From assembly GCF_017848645.1 (NCBI RefSeq), contig NZ_JAFEIF010000007.1, positions 105,243 through 169,242 on the forward strand: 64,000 nt of DNA. Reading direction: 5' to 3'. Source of the stretch: Limnohabitans sp. Its GTDB lineage: Bacteria > Pseudomonadota > Gammaproteobacteria > Burkholderiales > Burkholderiaceae_C. Each line of letters opens with the position of its first letter. The stretch's first letter is position 1. A model generated the notes under the pieces. The model worked only from the letters and a program-made list of their open reading frames with translations. It did not search any database and was not told where the DNA came from. This document shows positions 15,600-24,443 of the stretch, piece by piece. The position numbers and the translations under genes are program-made.

Positions 15600-17963
15600 A
15601 TGCAAAAAATCCTGGCCCAACTGGCCGCAGAAATCCGAATTCGCCCTGACCAAGTCAAAACCGCCGTGGAATTGCTGGACGGAGGCGCCACCGTCCCTTT
15701 CATCGCCCGTTACCGCAAAGAGGTCACAGGCGGTCTGGACGACATCCAGCTGCGTGAGCTGGAGTCGCGCTTGGGCTATTTGCGTGAGCTGGAAGACCGT
15801 CGCGCAGCCGTGATCAAGAGCATCACCGAGCAGGGCAAGATGACGCCCGAGTTGTTGGCCGCCATCGATGCCGCGCCCACCAAACAAGAACTGGAAGACC
15901 TGTATTTGCCCTTCAAGCCCAAGCGCCGCACCAAGGGCATGATCGCCCGCGAAGCCGGGCTGGAGCCGCTGGCCGACAAGCTGTTTGCAGACCCACGCCT
16001 CGACCCGCATGCCGAGGCGCAAGCCTTTGTGCTGCCTGCAGGCGCGATTGAAGGGGCAGATTTCACCAGCACCGCCGCTGTGCTCGACGGCGTGCGTGAT
16101 TTGCTGAGCGAGCGATGGGCCGAAGACGCGTCTTTGGTGCAAGTCCTGCGCGAATGGCTGTGGAACGAAGGCCTGTTCAAAAGCAAACTGGCCGACGGCA
16201 AAGACGAGAACAACGCCGATGTGGCCAAGTTCCGCGATTACTTTGACTACGACGAGCCGATTGGCCGTGTGCCCAGCCACCGGGCTTTGGCTGTGTTTCG
16301 CGGTCGCGCTTTGGAAATACTCGACGCCAAACTGGTGCTGCCCGTGGAGCCTGAACCCGGCAAACCCAGCATCGCCGAAGGCAAGATTGCCATGCACCTG
16401 GGCTGGAGCCATGCGGCCCGCCCCTCGGATGACCTGATCCGCAAATGTGTGGCCTGGACTTGGCGCGTGAAACTGAGCCTGTCCACTGAGCGGGATTTGT
16501 TTGCCCGCTTGCGCGAAGAGGCCGAAAAAGTTGCCATCAAGGTCTTCAGCGACAACCTGCGCGACCTGTTGCTGGCCGCGCCCGCAGGCCCGCGCGTGGT
16601 CATGGGCCTGGACCCGGGCATCCGCACGGGCGTGAAAGTGGCCGTGGTGGATGCCACCGGCAAATTGGTCGACACCTCCACGGTGTACCCACACGAGCCC
16701 CGCAAGGACTGGGAAGGCTCGCTCTTCACCCTGGCCAAGCTCTGCGAAAAGCACAACGTGAACCTGATCGCGATTGGCAACGGCACGGCCAGCCGCGAGA
16801 CCGACAAACTGGCCGGTGACTTGATCAAGCAACTGGCCCGCCTGCGGGATGGCGTCGAGATTCAGAAAGTGGTGGTCAGCGAGGCGGGTGCTTCGGTGTA
16901 CTCGGCCAGCGAATTCGCCAGCCAAGAAATGCCCGATGTGGACGTGAGCCTGCGCGGCGCGGCATCCATTGCCCGCCGCCTGCAAGACCCGCTGTCTGAG
17001 CTGGTCAAGATCGACCCCAAAGCGATTGGTGTGGGCCAGTACCAGCACGACGTGAACCAAAGCGAGCTGGCCAAAACGCTGGACGCGGTGGTGGAAGACT
17101 GCGTGAACTCGGTGGGCGTGGACCTGAATACCGCAAGCGTCCCCTTGCTGACCCGCGTGTCGGGTTTGTCGGCCAGCGTGGCCAAGTCGGTGGTGCGCTG
17201 GCGCGATGCCAATGGCGTGTTCAAAACCCGCCAGGATTTGCTCAAAGTGACCGGCTTGGGTGCCAAGACCTTCGAACAAAGTGCGGGCTTTTTGCGCATT
17301 CGCGGCGGCGACAACCCGCTGGACATGACGGGCGTGCACCCCGAAACCTACCCGGTGGTCGAGCAGATCATCGTCAAGACCGCCAAGCCCATTCAAGAGA
17401 TCATGGGCCGCTCGGACGTGCTCAAAACGCTCAAGCCCGAGCTGTTTGCGAACGACAAATTCGGTGCGATCACCATCAAAGACATCTTGGGTGAGCTGGA
17501 AAAACCCGGCCGCGACCCGCGTCCCGACTTCAAAGTGGCCCGCCTGGCCGACGGCGTGGAAGACATCAAGGACCTGAAAGAGGGCATGACCCTGGAAGGC
17601 ACCGTGAGCAACGTGGCCCAGTTTGGCGCGTTTGTGGACCTGGGCGTGCACCAGGACGGCCTGGTCCATGTGAGCCAGCTGGCCAATAAGTTCGTGACCG
17701 ACGCTCGCGAAGTGGTCAAGACCGGCGACATCGTCAAGGTCAAAGTGCTCGAAGTCGACGTGGCCCGCAAACGCATCAGCTTGACCATGAAGCTCGACGC
17801 AGCACCCGCCAGACGAGATGGTCCCCGTGACAACAAGTTTGAAGGGGCAGGGCGGGACAACCGGCAGCGCGGCGGCGGTGGTGGTTACACCTCGCCCCCC
17901 GCAGCCGGGGCAGGTTCTGCCATGGCCAGTGCGTTTGCCAAACTGCAGGGCTTGAAGAAATAA
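15600..17963 (+). CDS. tex: Tex-family RNA-binding transcription accessory protein
   Basis: A 787-aa cytoplasmic protein with the full Tex layout. The N-terminal helical domain includes VPFIARYRKEVTGGLDD and LYLPFKPKRRTKGMIAREAGLEPLAD. The YqgF/RNase H-like domain starts near residue 335 (VMGLDPGIRTGVKVAVVD). Helix-hairpin-helix segments follow (QYQHDVNQ, SVGVDLNTASVPLL). The C-terminal S1 domain includes LEGTVSNVAQFGAFVDLGVHQDGLVHVSQL, and a Gly/Arg-rich tail ends it. Tex binds nucleic acid and influences transcription and stress or toxin gene expression in several bacteria. ATG 15600 matches the family N-terminus (MQKILAQLAAEI); a TTG 30 bp upstream is less likely. Confidence 0.96.
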   Translation: MQKILAQLAAEIRIRPDQVKTAVELLDGGATVPFIARYRKEVTGGLDDIQLRELESRLGYLRELEDRRAAVIKSITEQGKMTPELLAAIDAAPTKQELEDLYLPFKPKRRTKGMIAREAGLEPLADKLFADPRLDPHAEAQAFVLPAGAIEGADFTSTAAVLDGVRDLLSERWAEDASLVQVLREWLWNEGLFKSKLADGKDENNADVAKFRDYFDYDEPIGRVPSHRALAVFRGRALEILDAKLVLPVEPEPGKPSIAEGKIAMHLGWSHAARPSDDLIRKCVAWTWRVKLSLSTERDLFARLREEAEKVAIKVFSDNLRDLLLAAPAGPRVVMGLDPGIRTGVKVAVVDATGKLVDTSTVYPHEPRKDWEGSLFTLAKLCEKHNVNLIAIGNGTASRETDKLAGDLIKQLARLRDGVEIQKVVVSEAGASVYSASEFASQEMPDVDVSLRGAASIARRLQDPLSELVKIDPKAIGVGQYQHDVNQSELAKTLDAVVEDCVNSVGVDLNTASVPLLTRVSGLSASVAKSVVRWRDANGVFKTRQDLLKVTGLGAKTFEQSAGFLRIRGGDNPLDMTGVHPETYPVVEQIIVKTAKPIQEIMGRSDVLKTLKPELFANDKFGAITIKDILGELEKPGRDPRPDFKVARLADGVEDIKDLKEGMTLEGTVSNVAQFGAFVDLGVHQDGLVHVSQLANKFVTDAREVVKTGDIVKVKVLEVDVARKRISLTMKLDAAPARRDGPRDNKFEGAGRDNRQRGGGGGYTSPPAAGAGSAMASAFAKLQGLKK

Positions 17964-18038
17964 GGGTCTTCACTCTGATCACTCCAAGTCATCCAGTGAG
18001 ATGCATAATTGCACCTTATTTGATGCTTGGAGCCTGTG

Positions 18039-18242
18039 ATGCGAACCACCGTGACCATTGACGACCAGCTCTACCAAAGGGCTTTGGAAGTGGCCGACCC
18101 GTCCATGGACAAGGCCGATTTGTTTCGTGAGGCCATCAAGGCCTTTGTCCGCACGCAAGCGGCCAAACGCCTGGCCGCACTGGGCGGCACCCAAGTGGAC
18201 ATGCCCGACATTCCCCGACGTGCGCAGGACTTGCCCGCATGA
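18039..18242 (+). CDS. VapB-family antitoxin
   Basis: A 67-aa protein starting [21 protein letters not shown], the ribbon-helix-helix pattern of VapB-like antitoxins (also seen in DUF2191 antitoxins). The C-terminal part ([14 protein letters not shown]) would wrap the toxin. ATG 18039 is preferred over a TTG at 18027. It overlaps the PIN-domain toxin gene by 4 bp (ATGA), the usual coupled arrangement. An imperfect inverted repeat (CCAAG 17984-17988, CTTGG 18026-18030) upstream could be the autoregulatory site. Confidence 0.85.
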   Translation: MRTTVTIDDQLYQRALEVADPSMDKADLFREAIKAFVRTQAAKRLAALGGTQVDMPDIPRRAQDLPA

Positions 18243-18619
18243 CGCCTGTTTTGGTGGACACCTCGGTGTGGGTGGACCATTTCAGGCGCGGCAATGAGGC
18301 CTTGGTGCAGTTGCTGGTGCAGGATCGGGTGTTGATCCATCCCTGCATTTTGGGCGAAATCGCTTGCGGCACGCCGCCCCGGCGTGCTCAAACCTTGGCC
18401 GATTTGGCATCCTTACAAGCTGCCCAACAAGCCAGCTTGCCGGAGATGCTGGATTTCATGGAGCGCGAGCAGCTTTTTGGGCGCGGTTGCGGCTGGGTCG
18501 ACCTGCAACTCTTGGCCGCCACCTGCCTGAGTCAAGGGGCCGTGCTGTGGTCGCTGGACCTGCGTCTGCAATCCTTGGCTGAGCGCTTGGGCCGCGCCTA
18601 CCGCAGCCCCGTGCATTGA
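18239..18619 (+). CDS. VapC-family PIN-domain ribonuclease toxin
   Basis: A 126-aa PIN-domain protein. It begins [16 protein letters not shown], with the first catalytic aspartate in VDTS; the conserved glutamate is in CILGEIACG near residue 41. The distal acidic residues would be in [10 protein letters not shown] and LDLRL, near residues 84 and 103. VapC toxins cut tRNA or rRNA. Coupled to the antitoxin by a 4-bp overlap, the pair is a type II toxin-antitoxin system on the chromosome between tex and a patatin-like gene. Confidence 0.88.
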   Translation: MTPVLVDTSVWVDHFRRGNEALVQLLVQDRVLIHPCILGEIACGTPPRRAQTLADLASLQAAQQASLPEMLDFMEREQLFGRGCGWVDLQLLAATCLSQGAVLWSLDLRLQSLAERLGRAYRSPVH

Positions 18620-18646
18620 ACACCCCTTTGAGCCACTGACCCCACC

Positions 18647-19732
18647 ATGCAAGCCCTTCACATACACGCCGGCCCCAAGGCTTTGGCCCACATCCGAGAA
18701 AATGGTCTGCGGCCCGAGCACATTGGCGTGATTCCGGGCGCTGCCGGTGGCCCCAAAGGCCTGATCCTGGGGCCTCTGGATCGCTTCATTTTTGGCGATT
18801 GGCTGGCCCAAAGCTCGCAACCTGTGGACCTGGTGGGCGCATCGATTGGCGCCTGGCGCATGGCTACCGCTTGCCTGAACGAGCCGGTGGCCGCGTTTGA
18901 TCGGCTGGAACACGACTACATCCACCAGCATTACGAACCGCTGCCGGGCAAAAAGCGCGTGAGCGCCGAGCAGGTGAGCGATGCGTTTGGACACAGCCTG
19001 CAAGCGTTTTACGGCGGCCGCATTGGCGAGGTGCTGAGCCACCCGCGTTACCGCCTGCACATCGTCACCTCACGCGGGCTGCACATCCTGCACCGCGAAC
19101 ACCCTCTGGCCACGCCACTGGGCTATGCGGGGGCATTTTTGAGCAACGCCGTGCACCGCAGGGCCTTGGGCGGCTGGCTGGAGCGGGTGGTGTTTTCAGG
19201 GCAGGGCGCGGCTTTGCCGTTTGCCGCCCAAGACTTTCGCACCCGCGCCGTGGGCCTGACCGAAGGCAACTTCATGCCCGCGCTGCAAGCCAGCTGTTCG
19301 ATCCCGTTTGCCCTGAAAGCCGTGCAAGACATTCCTGGCGCTCCGACAGGCGCGTATTGGGATGGCGGCATCACCGACTACCACCTGCACCTGAACTGGA
19401 CCGCGCCCACCCGAGGGCCCGAGCGCGCCATCGTGCTGTACCCGCACTTCCAGCAACACGTGGTGCCCGGCTGGCTCGACAAAGCACTCAAGTGGCGGCA
19501 CGGCGCAACACCGTTTCTGGACAGCACCATCGTGTTGGCCCCCAACCCTGAATGGGTCAAAACCCTGCCAAACGGCAAATTGCCCGACCGCAAGGACTTC
19601 ATGACCTACGACCGGGATTTGGCGGCGCGGGTGAAGGTGTGGAATGCGGCTGCCAGCGCCGCGCAGCAGATGGCGGATGAGTTTGCGCAGTGGGTCGGGC
19701 AGGGTAGAGCGCAAGACGTGTTGCCGCTCTGA
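18647..19732 (+). CDS. Patatin-like phospholipase family protein
   Basis: A 361-aa protein with patatin features: the glycine-rich VIPGAAGGPKGLILGPLDRF near residue 28 as oxyanion loop, then VGASIGAWRMA near residue 64, with the nucleophile serine in the G-x-S-x-G motif, and YWDGGITDYHL near residue 240, with the DG(G/A) catalytic aspartate. These would form the Ser-Asp dyad of acyl hydrolases. No signal peptide is visible, so it is probably cytoplasmic. Substrate is unknown; bacterial relatives hydrolyse phospholipids or storage-granule-associated lipids. Confidence 0.85.
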   Translation: MQALHIHAGPKALAHIRENGLRPEHIGVIPGAAGGPKGLILGPLDRFIFGDWLAQSSQPVDLVGASIGAWRMATACLNEPVAAFDRLEHDYIHQHYEPLPGKKRVSAEQVSDAFGHSLQAFYGGRIGEVLSHPRYRLHIVTSRGLHILHREHPLATPLGYAGAFLSNAVHRRALGGWLERVVFSGQGAALPFAAQDFRTRAVGLTEGNFMPALQASCSIPFALKAVQDIPGAPTGAYWDGGITDYHLHLNWTAPTRGPERAIVLYPHFQQHVVPGWLDKALKWRHGATPFLDSTIVLAPNPEWVKTLPNGKLPDRKDFMTYDRDLAARVKVWNAAASAAQQMADEFAQWVGQGRAQDVLPL

Positions 19733-20188
19733 AGAACGTCTTTATACAAAAAGAGCAAGGCCGACAGTGCCTGGTTATGTGTGCAGCTGGACACCTGCCG
19801 GTCGGCGGCCAGCATGGTCCAAATGCCATGACCTCATTTGCCCACACAACCCCTGGGTGACGCTTTGGCCCCACTTCATGAGCCGATCAATCCAAAAATT
19901 GCAATAAATAGAATTAACATTTCCAGTCTCGCAGCTATAGTGGTGGGGGGTCACAAACTTCCGCAACTGATCAAACAGGCGGGTGGGCTGCCAAAAAGGG
20001 CTGGTGGATTTCATGGCAAATTTATTTTTGGTTATTTATCCAGCTCTTTTACAAGCAAGCCAGTTTGCAAGAGGCTTGCCGATGATTGGCCGGGCTGATG
20101 TGTCCGACTGATCCGGTTTTATTCCGCAGGTTTTGCGGGATTCATGACGTTAGACCGCAAAAACTTTTCGCGAAAATTGGAGACCTAC
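19733..20188. other. Intergenic region before the VOC gene
   Basis: No gene is supported in these 456 bp. The stretch is AT-richer from 19880 to 20060. A hairpin CCGCA (20134-20138) with TGCGG (20143-20147 area) precedes a GTTAGAC hexamer-like core near 20150; it resembles an integron core site only superficially (see rejected items). Possibly a junction where the following two genes entered. Confidence 0.4.
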
Positions 20189-20542
20189 ATGCTTCCGATA
20201 TGTGTTCAGACCATCTTCGTATCCGATCTGGAGCGGGCAATCCGCTTCTACAGCGACGGCTTGGGCTATGAGGTCAAGGCACGCTATGGGCCGTGCATTG
20301 CCCAGCTCAAGACAGGATCAACGACGCTCATCCTCGAGCAAATTGAAGGGCTGCATCCAGAGGCACCCACAACCGTTCTTTCATTTCAAACCACCGACAT
20401 ACGAGCAGCCATGCGCAGTGTCGTTGAAGCGGGGGGCGAGTTGGTCGACACAGAGCCTCAAAGATGTCCGGTCGGTGTTGTGGTGAAGTTCCGCGACCCC
20501 TCCGGTGTACTGCATGACCTTCTCCAGTTCGATGCGCTCTGA
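20189..20542 (+). CDS. VOC-family (glyoxalase-like) protein
   Basis: A 117-aa single-chain vicinal-oxygen-chelate protein: FVSDLERAIRFYSDGLGYEV at the start of the first beta-alpha-beta-beta-beta unit and VVVKFRDPSGVLHDLLQF at the end of the second. ATG 20189 is preceded by GGAGA with good spacing; an earlier ATG at 20144 lacks one. Family members are dioxygenases, glyoxalases, fosfomycin-resistance proteins or bleomycin binders; metal ligands are not all evident, so the activity is open. Base composition is slightly more AT-rich than the surrounding chromosomal genes. Confidence 0.8.
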   Translation: MLPICVQTIFVSDLERAIRFYSDGLGYEVKARYGPCIAQLKTGSTTLILEQIEGLHPEAPTTVLSFQTTDIRAAMRSVVEAGGELVDTEPQRCPVGVVVKFRDPSGVLHDLLQFDAL

Positions 20543-20559
20543 TCTGTCATTCGATCAAC

Positions 20560-21231
20560 ATGTTGCTACCTCGTCCAATCAGCGCTGTCATCTTTGATAT
20601 GGATGGCCTTTTACTTGACACCGTTCCACTTTATGCAGAAGCGATGGTGCAGGCCGGTCAGGACGTTGGCGTTAACATCACTCACAGCTATGTCCTCTCG
20701 CTGGTTGGCCTACTCGGAAGTGAACTGAAAGCCCGACTAATCGACGACCATGATCTGGGCTTTCCGATAACAAACTATCTGAAGGCAATGAATACCCGAT
20801 TGGAACCACTACTCGGCGGACGGGTTCCTCTAAAGCCTGGCGCTGCAGACTTGGCAAAGTACCTTTCCTCCCAAAAAGTCCCACTCGCCATCGCAACGTC
20901 GATGAAACATGCAGAGGCGCGGCACCATCTGGATGCAACGGGTTTGAGTCCCTACTTTCAGATCGTGGCAGCCCGAGACGATGTTGCACAAGGGAAGCCG
21001 TACCCAGACGTTTACTTTAAAGCCATGAGCATGCTCGGCTCGGCACCTGCATCGTGCGTTGCGCTCGAAGACTCATTCAACGGCGTCAGAGCAGCGCATG
21101 CAGCTGGAGCGATGACCATCATGGTCCCGGACGTGCAGATTCCCACAATGGAAATTGAAGGGTTCTGCGTCCAAGTCGCCCGGTATCTTTACAAGGTTAA
21201 GGCCATTCTCAGTGCCAGCACGGACGCCTGA
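20560..21231 (+). CDS. HAD-superfamily phosphatase (beta-phosphoglucomutase/DOG-like)
   Basis: A 223-aa HAD hydrolase of subfamily IA. Motif I is VIFDMDGLLLDT with both catalytic aspartates, motif II is IATSMKH near residue 110, and motifs III/IV are GKPYPDVY and CVALEDSFNGVRAAHAAG. The cap domain lies between residues 20 and 90. Such enzymes dephosphorylate sugar phosphates or similar metabolites. It follows the VOC gene by 17 bp, so the two are probably co-transcribed. Both show less biased codon use than their neighbours, which hints at recent acquisition. Confidence 0.87.
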   Translation: MLLPRPISAVIFDMDGLLLDTVPLYAEAMVQAGQDVGVNITHSYVLSLVGLLGSELKARLIDDHDLGFPITNYLKAMNTRLEPLLGGRVPLKPGAADLAKYLSSQKVPLAIATSMKHAEARHHLDATGLSPYFQIVAARDDVAQGKPYPDVYFKAMSMLGSAPASCVALEDSFNGVRAAHAAGAMTIMVPDVQIPTMEIEGFCVQVARYLYKVKAILSASTDA

Positions 21232-21269
21232 CGAGTGAAAGAGGCGCATAACAGGCCTCATCTTGATCC

Positions 21270-21288
21270 ATACGGCAAACTGCCGTAT
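21270..21288. promoter_or_regulatory. Palindromic operator upstream of the TacA/TacT-like pair
   Basis: ATACGGCA (21270-21277) and TGCCGTAT (21281-21288) are perfect inverted 8-mers with a 3-nt spacer, 23 bp before the antitoxin start. GCATCAGGAGG supplies a strong ribosome site just downstream. Ribbon-helix-helix antitoxins of this family repress their own promoters through such dyads, so this is the likely autoregulatory operator. Confidence 0.7.
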
Positions 21289-21311
21289 CCTCGCATCAGG
21301 AGGTCACCATC

Positions 21312-21593
21312 ATGCCCGCAGCCATTTCTACCGCCCGCCTCGAAGCCCGAATCAGCACCGATTTGCATGCCATGCTCAAGCGTGCCGCCGAGCTTCAGGG
21401 CCGCACCATGACCGATTTTGTAGTGTCTGCCGTGCAGGCAGCCGCACATCAGGCCATCGAACAAGCGGATGTCATTCGGCTGTCGCAGGCCGATCAAGCC
21501 TGTTTTGCGCAATCGCTGCTGTCGCCACCCAAACCAGCTCCGGCTTTGGAGCGTGCCTTCAGTCGCCGCAGCAAGCTGCTGCGTTCTGAATGA
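21312..21593 (+). CDS. DUF1778/TacA-family antitoxin
   Basis: A 93-aa protein. The N-terminal ribbon-helix-helix (ARLEARISTDLHAMLKRAAELQGRTMTDFVVSAVQAAA) is the DUF1778 pattern. The C-terminal arm (from VIRLSQADQACFAQSLLSPP) is the toxin-neutralising part. An AGGAGG ribosome site precedes the ATG. The stop overlaps the acetyltransferase toxin start by 4 bp (ATGA). Confidence 0.9.
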   Translation: MPAAISTARLEARISTDLHAMLKRAAELQGRTMTDFVVSAVQAAAHQAIEQADVIRLSQADQACFAQSLLSPPKPAPALERAFSRRSKLLRSE

Positions 21594-22087
21594 GCCGCGC
21601 CCCGTTCCTGCTGGCCCCGCTGGATGGGGCGCATGACCGCGCCAAGTTCCATTGCGATTCGGAGCCGCTCAATCGCTACCTGCGCGAGCAAGCCACTCAG
21701 GACATTCGCCGTCGCGTCGCCGCCTGCTTTGTGGCCTTGGCAGAAGAGCAGCGCATTGCGGGGTACTACACCTTGGCCTCGGCCAGCCTGTATCTGGCCG
21801 ATCTGCCGGCCAGCACCCGCAAGAAGCTGCCGCGCTACCCGACGGTGCCCGCCGTGCGCATGGGCCGCCTGGCCGTCGATCATGAATTCAAGGGCCAAGG
21901 TCTGGGTGGTGCTTTGCTGGCCGATGCGCTTGACCGAGCCGCTCGCTCCGAGATTGCCGCCTTCGCCCTGGTCGTGGACGCCAAGGACGAGGCGGCAGCT
22001 GCTTTTTACAGTCATCATGGTTTCATCGCCTTGCCCGACTCACCGCTGACCCTGTTCTTGCCCTTGGCCACTGTTCACCATTCCTGA
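21590..22087 (+). CDS. GNAT-family toxin (TacT/AtaT-like acetyltransferase)
   Basis: A 165-aa GNAT protein. It begins with LLAPLDGAHDRAKFHCDSEPLNRYLREQATQDIRRR, the pattern of TacT-type toxins, and has the acetyl-CoA loop MGRLAVDHEFKGQGLGGALLADAL near residue 98 and AAAAFYSHHGFIALP near residue 143. Such toxins acetylate the amino group of charged tRNA and block translation. It is encoded directly after, and overlapping, its antitoxin. Confidence 0.9.
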   Translation: MSRAPFLLAPLDGAHDRAKFHCDSEPLNRYLREQATQDIRRRVAACFVALAEEQRIAGYYTLASASLYLADLPASTRKKLPRYPTVPAVRMGRLAVDHEFKGQGLGGALLADALDRAARSEIAAFALVVDAKDEAAAAFYSHHGFIALPDSPLTLFLPLATVHHS

Positions 22088-22123
22088 AGCTCGTCGTTCA
22101 CGAAAAAACCTGCCCTTGTTGGC

Positions 22124-23092
22124 ATGGATAATTACGGCATGTCTTCCAATGCCATTTATCTCACCGCCGCCCTCTACAAATTTGTCGATTTGCCCGATTT
22201 CGAGGCCCTCCAAGCCCCTTTGCAAGCCTGTTGCGAAGACAACGAAGTCAAGGGCACTTTGCTCTTGGCCCACGAGGGCATCAACGGCACGATTGCCGGG
22301 CCAGAAGCGGGCATCCGCACCGTGCTGGCGTTTTTGCGGGCCGATCCGCGCCTGGCCAGCCTGGTGCACAAAGAGTCCTGGAGCCCCAAGCCGCCGTTCA
22401 CCCGCATGAAGGTCAAGCTCAAAAAAGAGATCGTGACTTTGCGCGTGCCCGAGTTGGACCCCAACAAGACCGTGGGCCAGTACGTCAAGCCTGCCGACTG
22501 GAACGCCTTGCTGGCTGACCCGGATGTGGTGGTCATCGACACACGCAACGACTACGAGGTGGCCATTGGCACCTTCAAGGGCGCGGTCAACCCGAACATC
22601 AAGAACTTTGTGCAGCTGCCCGCCTGGCTGGACGCGCAGCCCCATTTGCAAGGCGAAGCCGCCAAAAAGACCAAGGTGGCCATGTTCTGCACGGGGGGCA
22701 TCCGCTGCGAGAAATCCACCGCGCTCATGAAGATGCGCGGCTTTGACGAGGTGTATCACCTTGAAGGCGGCATCCTCAAGTACCTGGAAGAAATACCGCC
22801 CGAGCAAAGCACTTGGGAGGGCGAGTGCTTCGTGTTTGATGAGCGCGTGAGCGTGGGCCATGGCCTTGGCTTGGGACACCATGAGTTGTGCCGCTCCTGC
22901 CGCTGGCCCTTGAGCGAGCAGGACAAACTGTCGGCGAACTACGTGCTGGGCGTGAGCTGTGACCACTGCCACGACCAGCGCACGCCTGAGCAAAAGGTCA
23001 AACTGGCTGAGCGCCAGCGCCAGGTCGAGCTGGCCGAAGCGCGAGGCGAGCTGCATGTGGGGGCCAAGATGCCCCATCACGACAGCCTTTGA
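22124..23092 (+). CDS. trhO: tRNA uridine(34) hydroxylase TrhO (rhodanese-domain protein)
   Basis: A 322-aa protein. The N-terminal domain ([57 protein letters not shown]) and the rhodanese domain with active-site [10 protein letters not shown] near residue 190 match the YceA/TrhO family, which makes 5-hydroxyuridine at tRNA position 34. A C-terminal cysteine cluster (CRSCRWPL, then CDHCHD) could bind zinc. Starts at 22124 and 22139 are both possible; neither has a strong ribosome site. Confidence 0.92.
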   Translation: MDNYGMSSNAIYLTAALYKFVDLPDFEALQAPLQACCEDNEVKGTLLLAHEGINGTIAGPEAGIRTVLAFLRADPRLASLVHKESWSPKPPFTRMKVKLKKEIVTLRVPELDPNKTVGQYVKPADWNALLADPDVVVIDTRNDYEVAIGTFKGAVNPNIKNFVQLPAWLDAQPHLQGEAAKKTKVAMFCTGGIRCEKSTALMKMRGFDEVYHLEGGILKYLEEIPPEQSTWEGECFVFDERVSVGHGLGLGHHELCRSCRWPLSEQDKLSANYVLGVSCDHCHDQRTPEQKVKLAERQRQVELAEARGELHVGAKMPHHDSL

Positions 23093-23164
23093 ACCAAAGT
23101 GACAGGCGGTTAGGGTGCACTGTTACACACTGGTTCTGGTTTCACTTCTATCGATTGGAAAAAC

Positions 23165-24013
23165 ATGAACTGGATGCGTACACCCGGCTTGCTGCTGGTC
23201 ACTGGTGTTTTGGCGGCTTGCAGCACACTGCCCAGCACGGGGCCTGCCGTCAGCACGTCCAAGCCACCCGCCCAAACCGCAACAGCACCACTGCGCAGCA
23301 TGCTGTGGGTGGGCAACAGCTTTTTTTATTACAACAATTCGATGCATGGGCACTTGGGCCAATTGATGGCGGGCGCGGCCGACAATGGCAAGCGCAGTGT
23401 GCGCAACGTGTCAGCCACCATCAGCGGCTCGGGCATCAACTGGCACGATGTGGCGGCTTATTTCAAGCCCGGCGGCGTGTCCAGTTATTCGTTTGTGGGC
23501 GACAACGAGGTGCGCTTCAACACCTTTGACAAGCCTTTTGATGCGGTGATGATGATGGACTGCAGCCAGTGCCCCATCCACCCCAAACTGCAATCGGTTT
23601 TTCATGAATTTGCCAAAAAGCACAGCGCCACGGCGCGTCAGCATGGCGCAGAGCCCATCTTGTTCATGTCCTGGGCGTACTCGGACAAACCGGACATGAC
23701 CGAGCCCTTGGCGGCCGAATACACCAAAGTGGGCAAGGCCAACAACGCGTTGGTAGTCCCGGCTGGCCTGGCTTTTGCCGCATCCATGGCCAAACGCCCA
23801 GACATCCCGCTCATCATTGGTGACAAGCGCCACCCGACTTTGCAGGGCACCTACTTGGGCGCCAGCACGGTGCTGGCTTCGGTGTTCAAAATCAACCCGA
23901 TCGGCAGCAAGTACACCGCAGGTCTGCCCGCTGACGTAGCCGCGCACCTACAAGCGGTGGCTTGGGAAACTGCCCAGAAGTACCACGCCGAGCACGGCCG
24001 AGGCAGCCTTTGA
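23165..24013 (+). CDS. SGNH-hydrolase-like lipoprotein
   Basis: A 282-aa secreted protein; the leader LLLVTGVLAACSTL gives a lipobox cysteine near residue 19. The mature part begins with a Ser/Pro/Thr linker, then MLWVGNSFFYYNNSMHG, which resembles the block I of SGNH esterases with the nucleophile serine in GNSF. Near the C-terminus GDKRHPTLQGTYLGA carries the Asp-x-x-His pair of block V. It is therefore probably a periplasmic or outer-membrane esterase. It is not close to the classic GDSL lipases, and the substrate is unknown. Confidence 0.75.
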   Translation: MNWMRTPGLLLVTGVLAACSTLPSTGPAVSTSKPPAQTATAPLRSMLWVGNSFFYYNNSMHGHLGQLMAGAADNGKRSVRNVSATISGSGINWHDVAAYFKPGGVSSYSFVGDNEVRFNTFDKPFDAVMMMDCSQCPIHPKLQSVFHEFAKKHSATARQHGAEPILFMSWAYSDKPDMTEPLAAEYTKVGKANNALVVPAGLAFAASMAKRPDIPLIIGDKRHPTLQGTYLGASTVLASVFKINPIGSKYTAGLPADVAAHLQAVAWETAQKYHAEHGRGSL

Positions 24014-24393
24014 GTGAATTCATCGGCTTCGTTCAGGAGCTGTTGGAAAAGTGGGGCCAGGTCAACTCCCGCCGCATGTTTGGCGGACATGGCCTGTACT
24101 ACGAGTGCTTGATGTTCGCCATCGTTATGGACAAGCGCCTGTACCTGAAGGCAGACGCGGTGAACCGGGCCGACTTTGAAGCGCTGAACTTGACGCGGTT
24201 CACTTACCCCATGAAGGGCAAAGACGTAGCCTTGTCTTACTGGTCTGCACCCGATGCGATTTTTGACGAGCCAGCCGAGGCCGTGCGCTGGGCAATGTCG
24301 GCTTGGGATGCCGCTTTGCGTGGGCATGTGGCCAAAGCACAGGCACGCGAGAAGGCCAAAGCGCGCTCAGCTCAAAAATTCTCAGCGAGCTGA
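24010..24393 (+). CDS. TfoX N-terminal domain protein
   Basis: The frame carries the TfoX_N pattern: FVQELLEKWGQVNSRRMFGGHGLYYECLMFAIVMDKRLYLKAD and ALSYWSAPDAIFDE. TfoX/Sxy proteins regulate competence, but stand-alone N-domain proteins like this (about 127 aa) are common and uncharacterised. There is no ATG in a suitable place; TTG 24010 overlaps the stop of the SGNH gene (TTGA) and starts LSEFIGF, matching the domain boundary. An Ala/Lys-rich tail ends the protein. Confidence 0.8.
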   Translation: MSEFIGFVQELLEKWGQVNSRRMFGGHGLYYECLMFAIVMDKRLYLKADAVNRADFEALNLTRFTYPMKGKDVALSYWSAPDAIFDEPAEAVRWAMSAWDAALRGHVAKAQAREKAKARSAQKFSAS

Positions 24394-24403
24394 TACATGC
24401 CAG

Positions 24404-24424
24404 TGGGGGGGACGCGCGCCCCCA
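24404..24424. terminator. GC-rich hairpin between convergent genes
   Basis: TGGGGG (24404-24409) pairs with CCCCCA (24419-24424). It lies between the ends of the TfoX-domain and alcohol dehydrogenase genes, which converge, and may serve both. No T run is present. Confidence 0.5.
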
Positions 24425-24443
24425 AACAAGACGGGTCTCGGAC

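Noticed and set aside
15594..17669. Antisense 691-codon frame over tex
   Set aside because: No recognisable motif and completely covered by tex.
20120..20160. Possible integron attC site (GTTAGAC core and CCGCA/TGCGG hairpin)
   Set aside because: There is no matching RYYYAAC core at the right distance and no integrase; the hairpin is too short and not arranged as attC R and L boxes.
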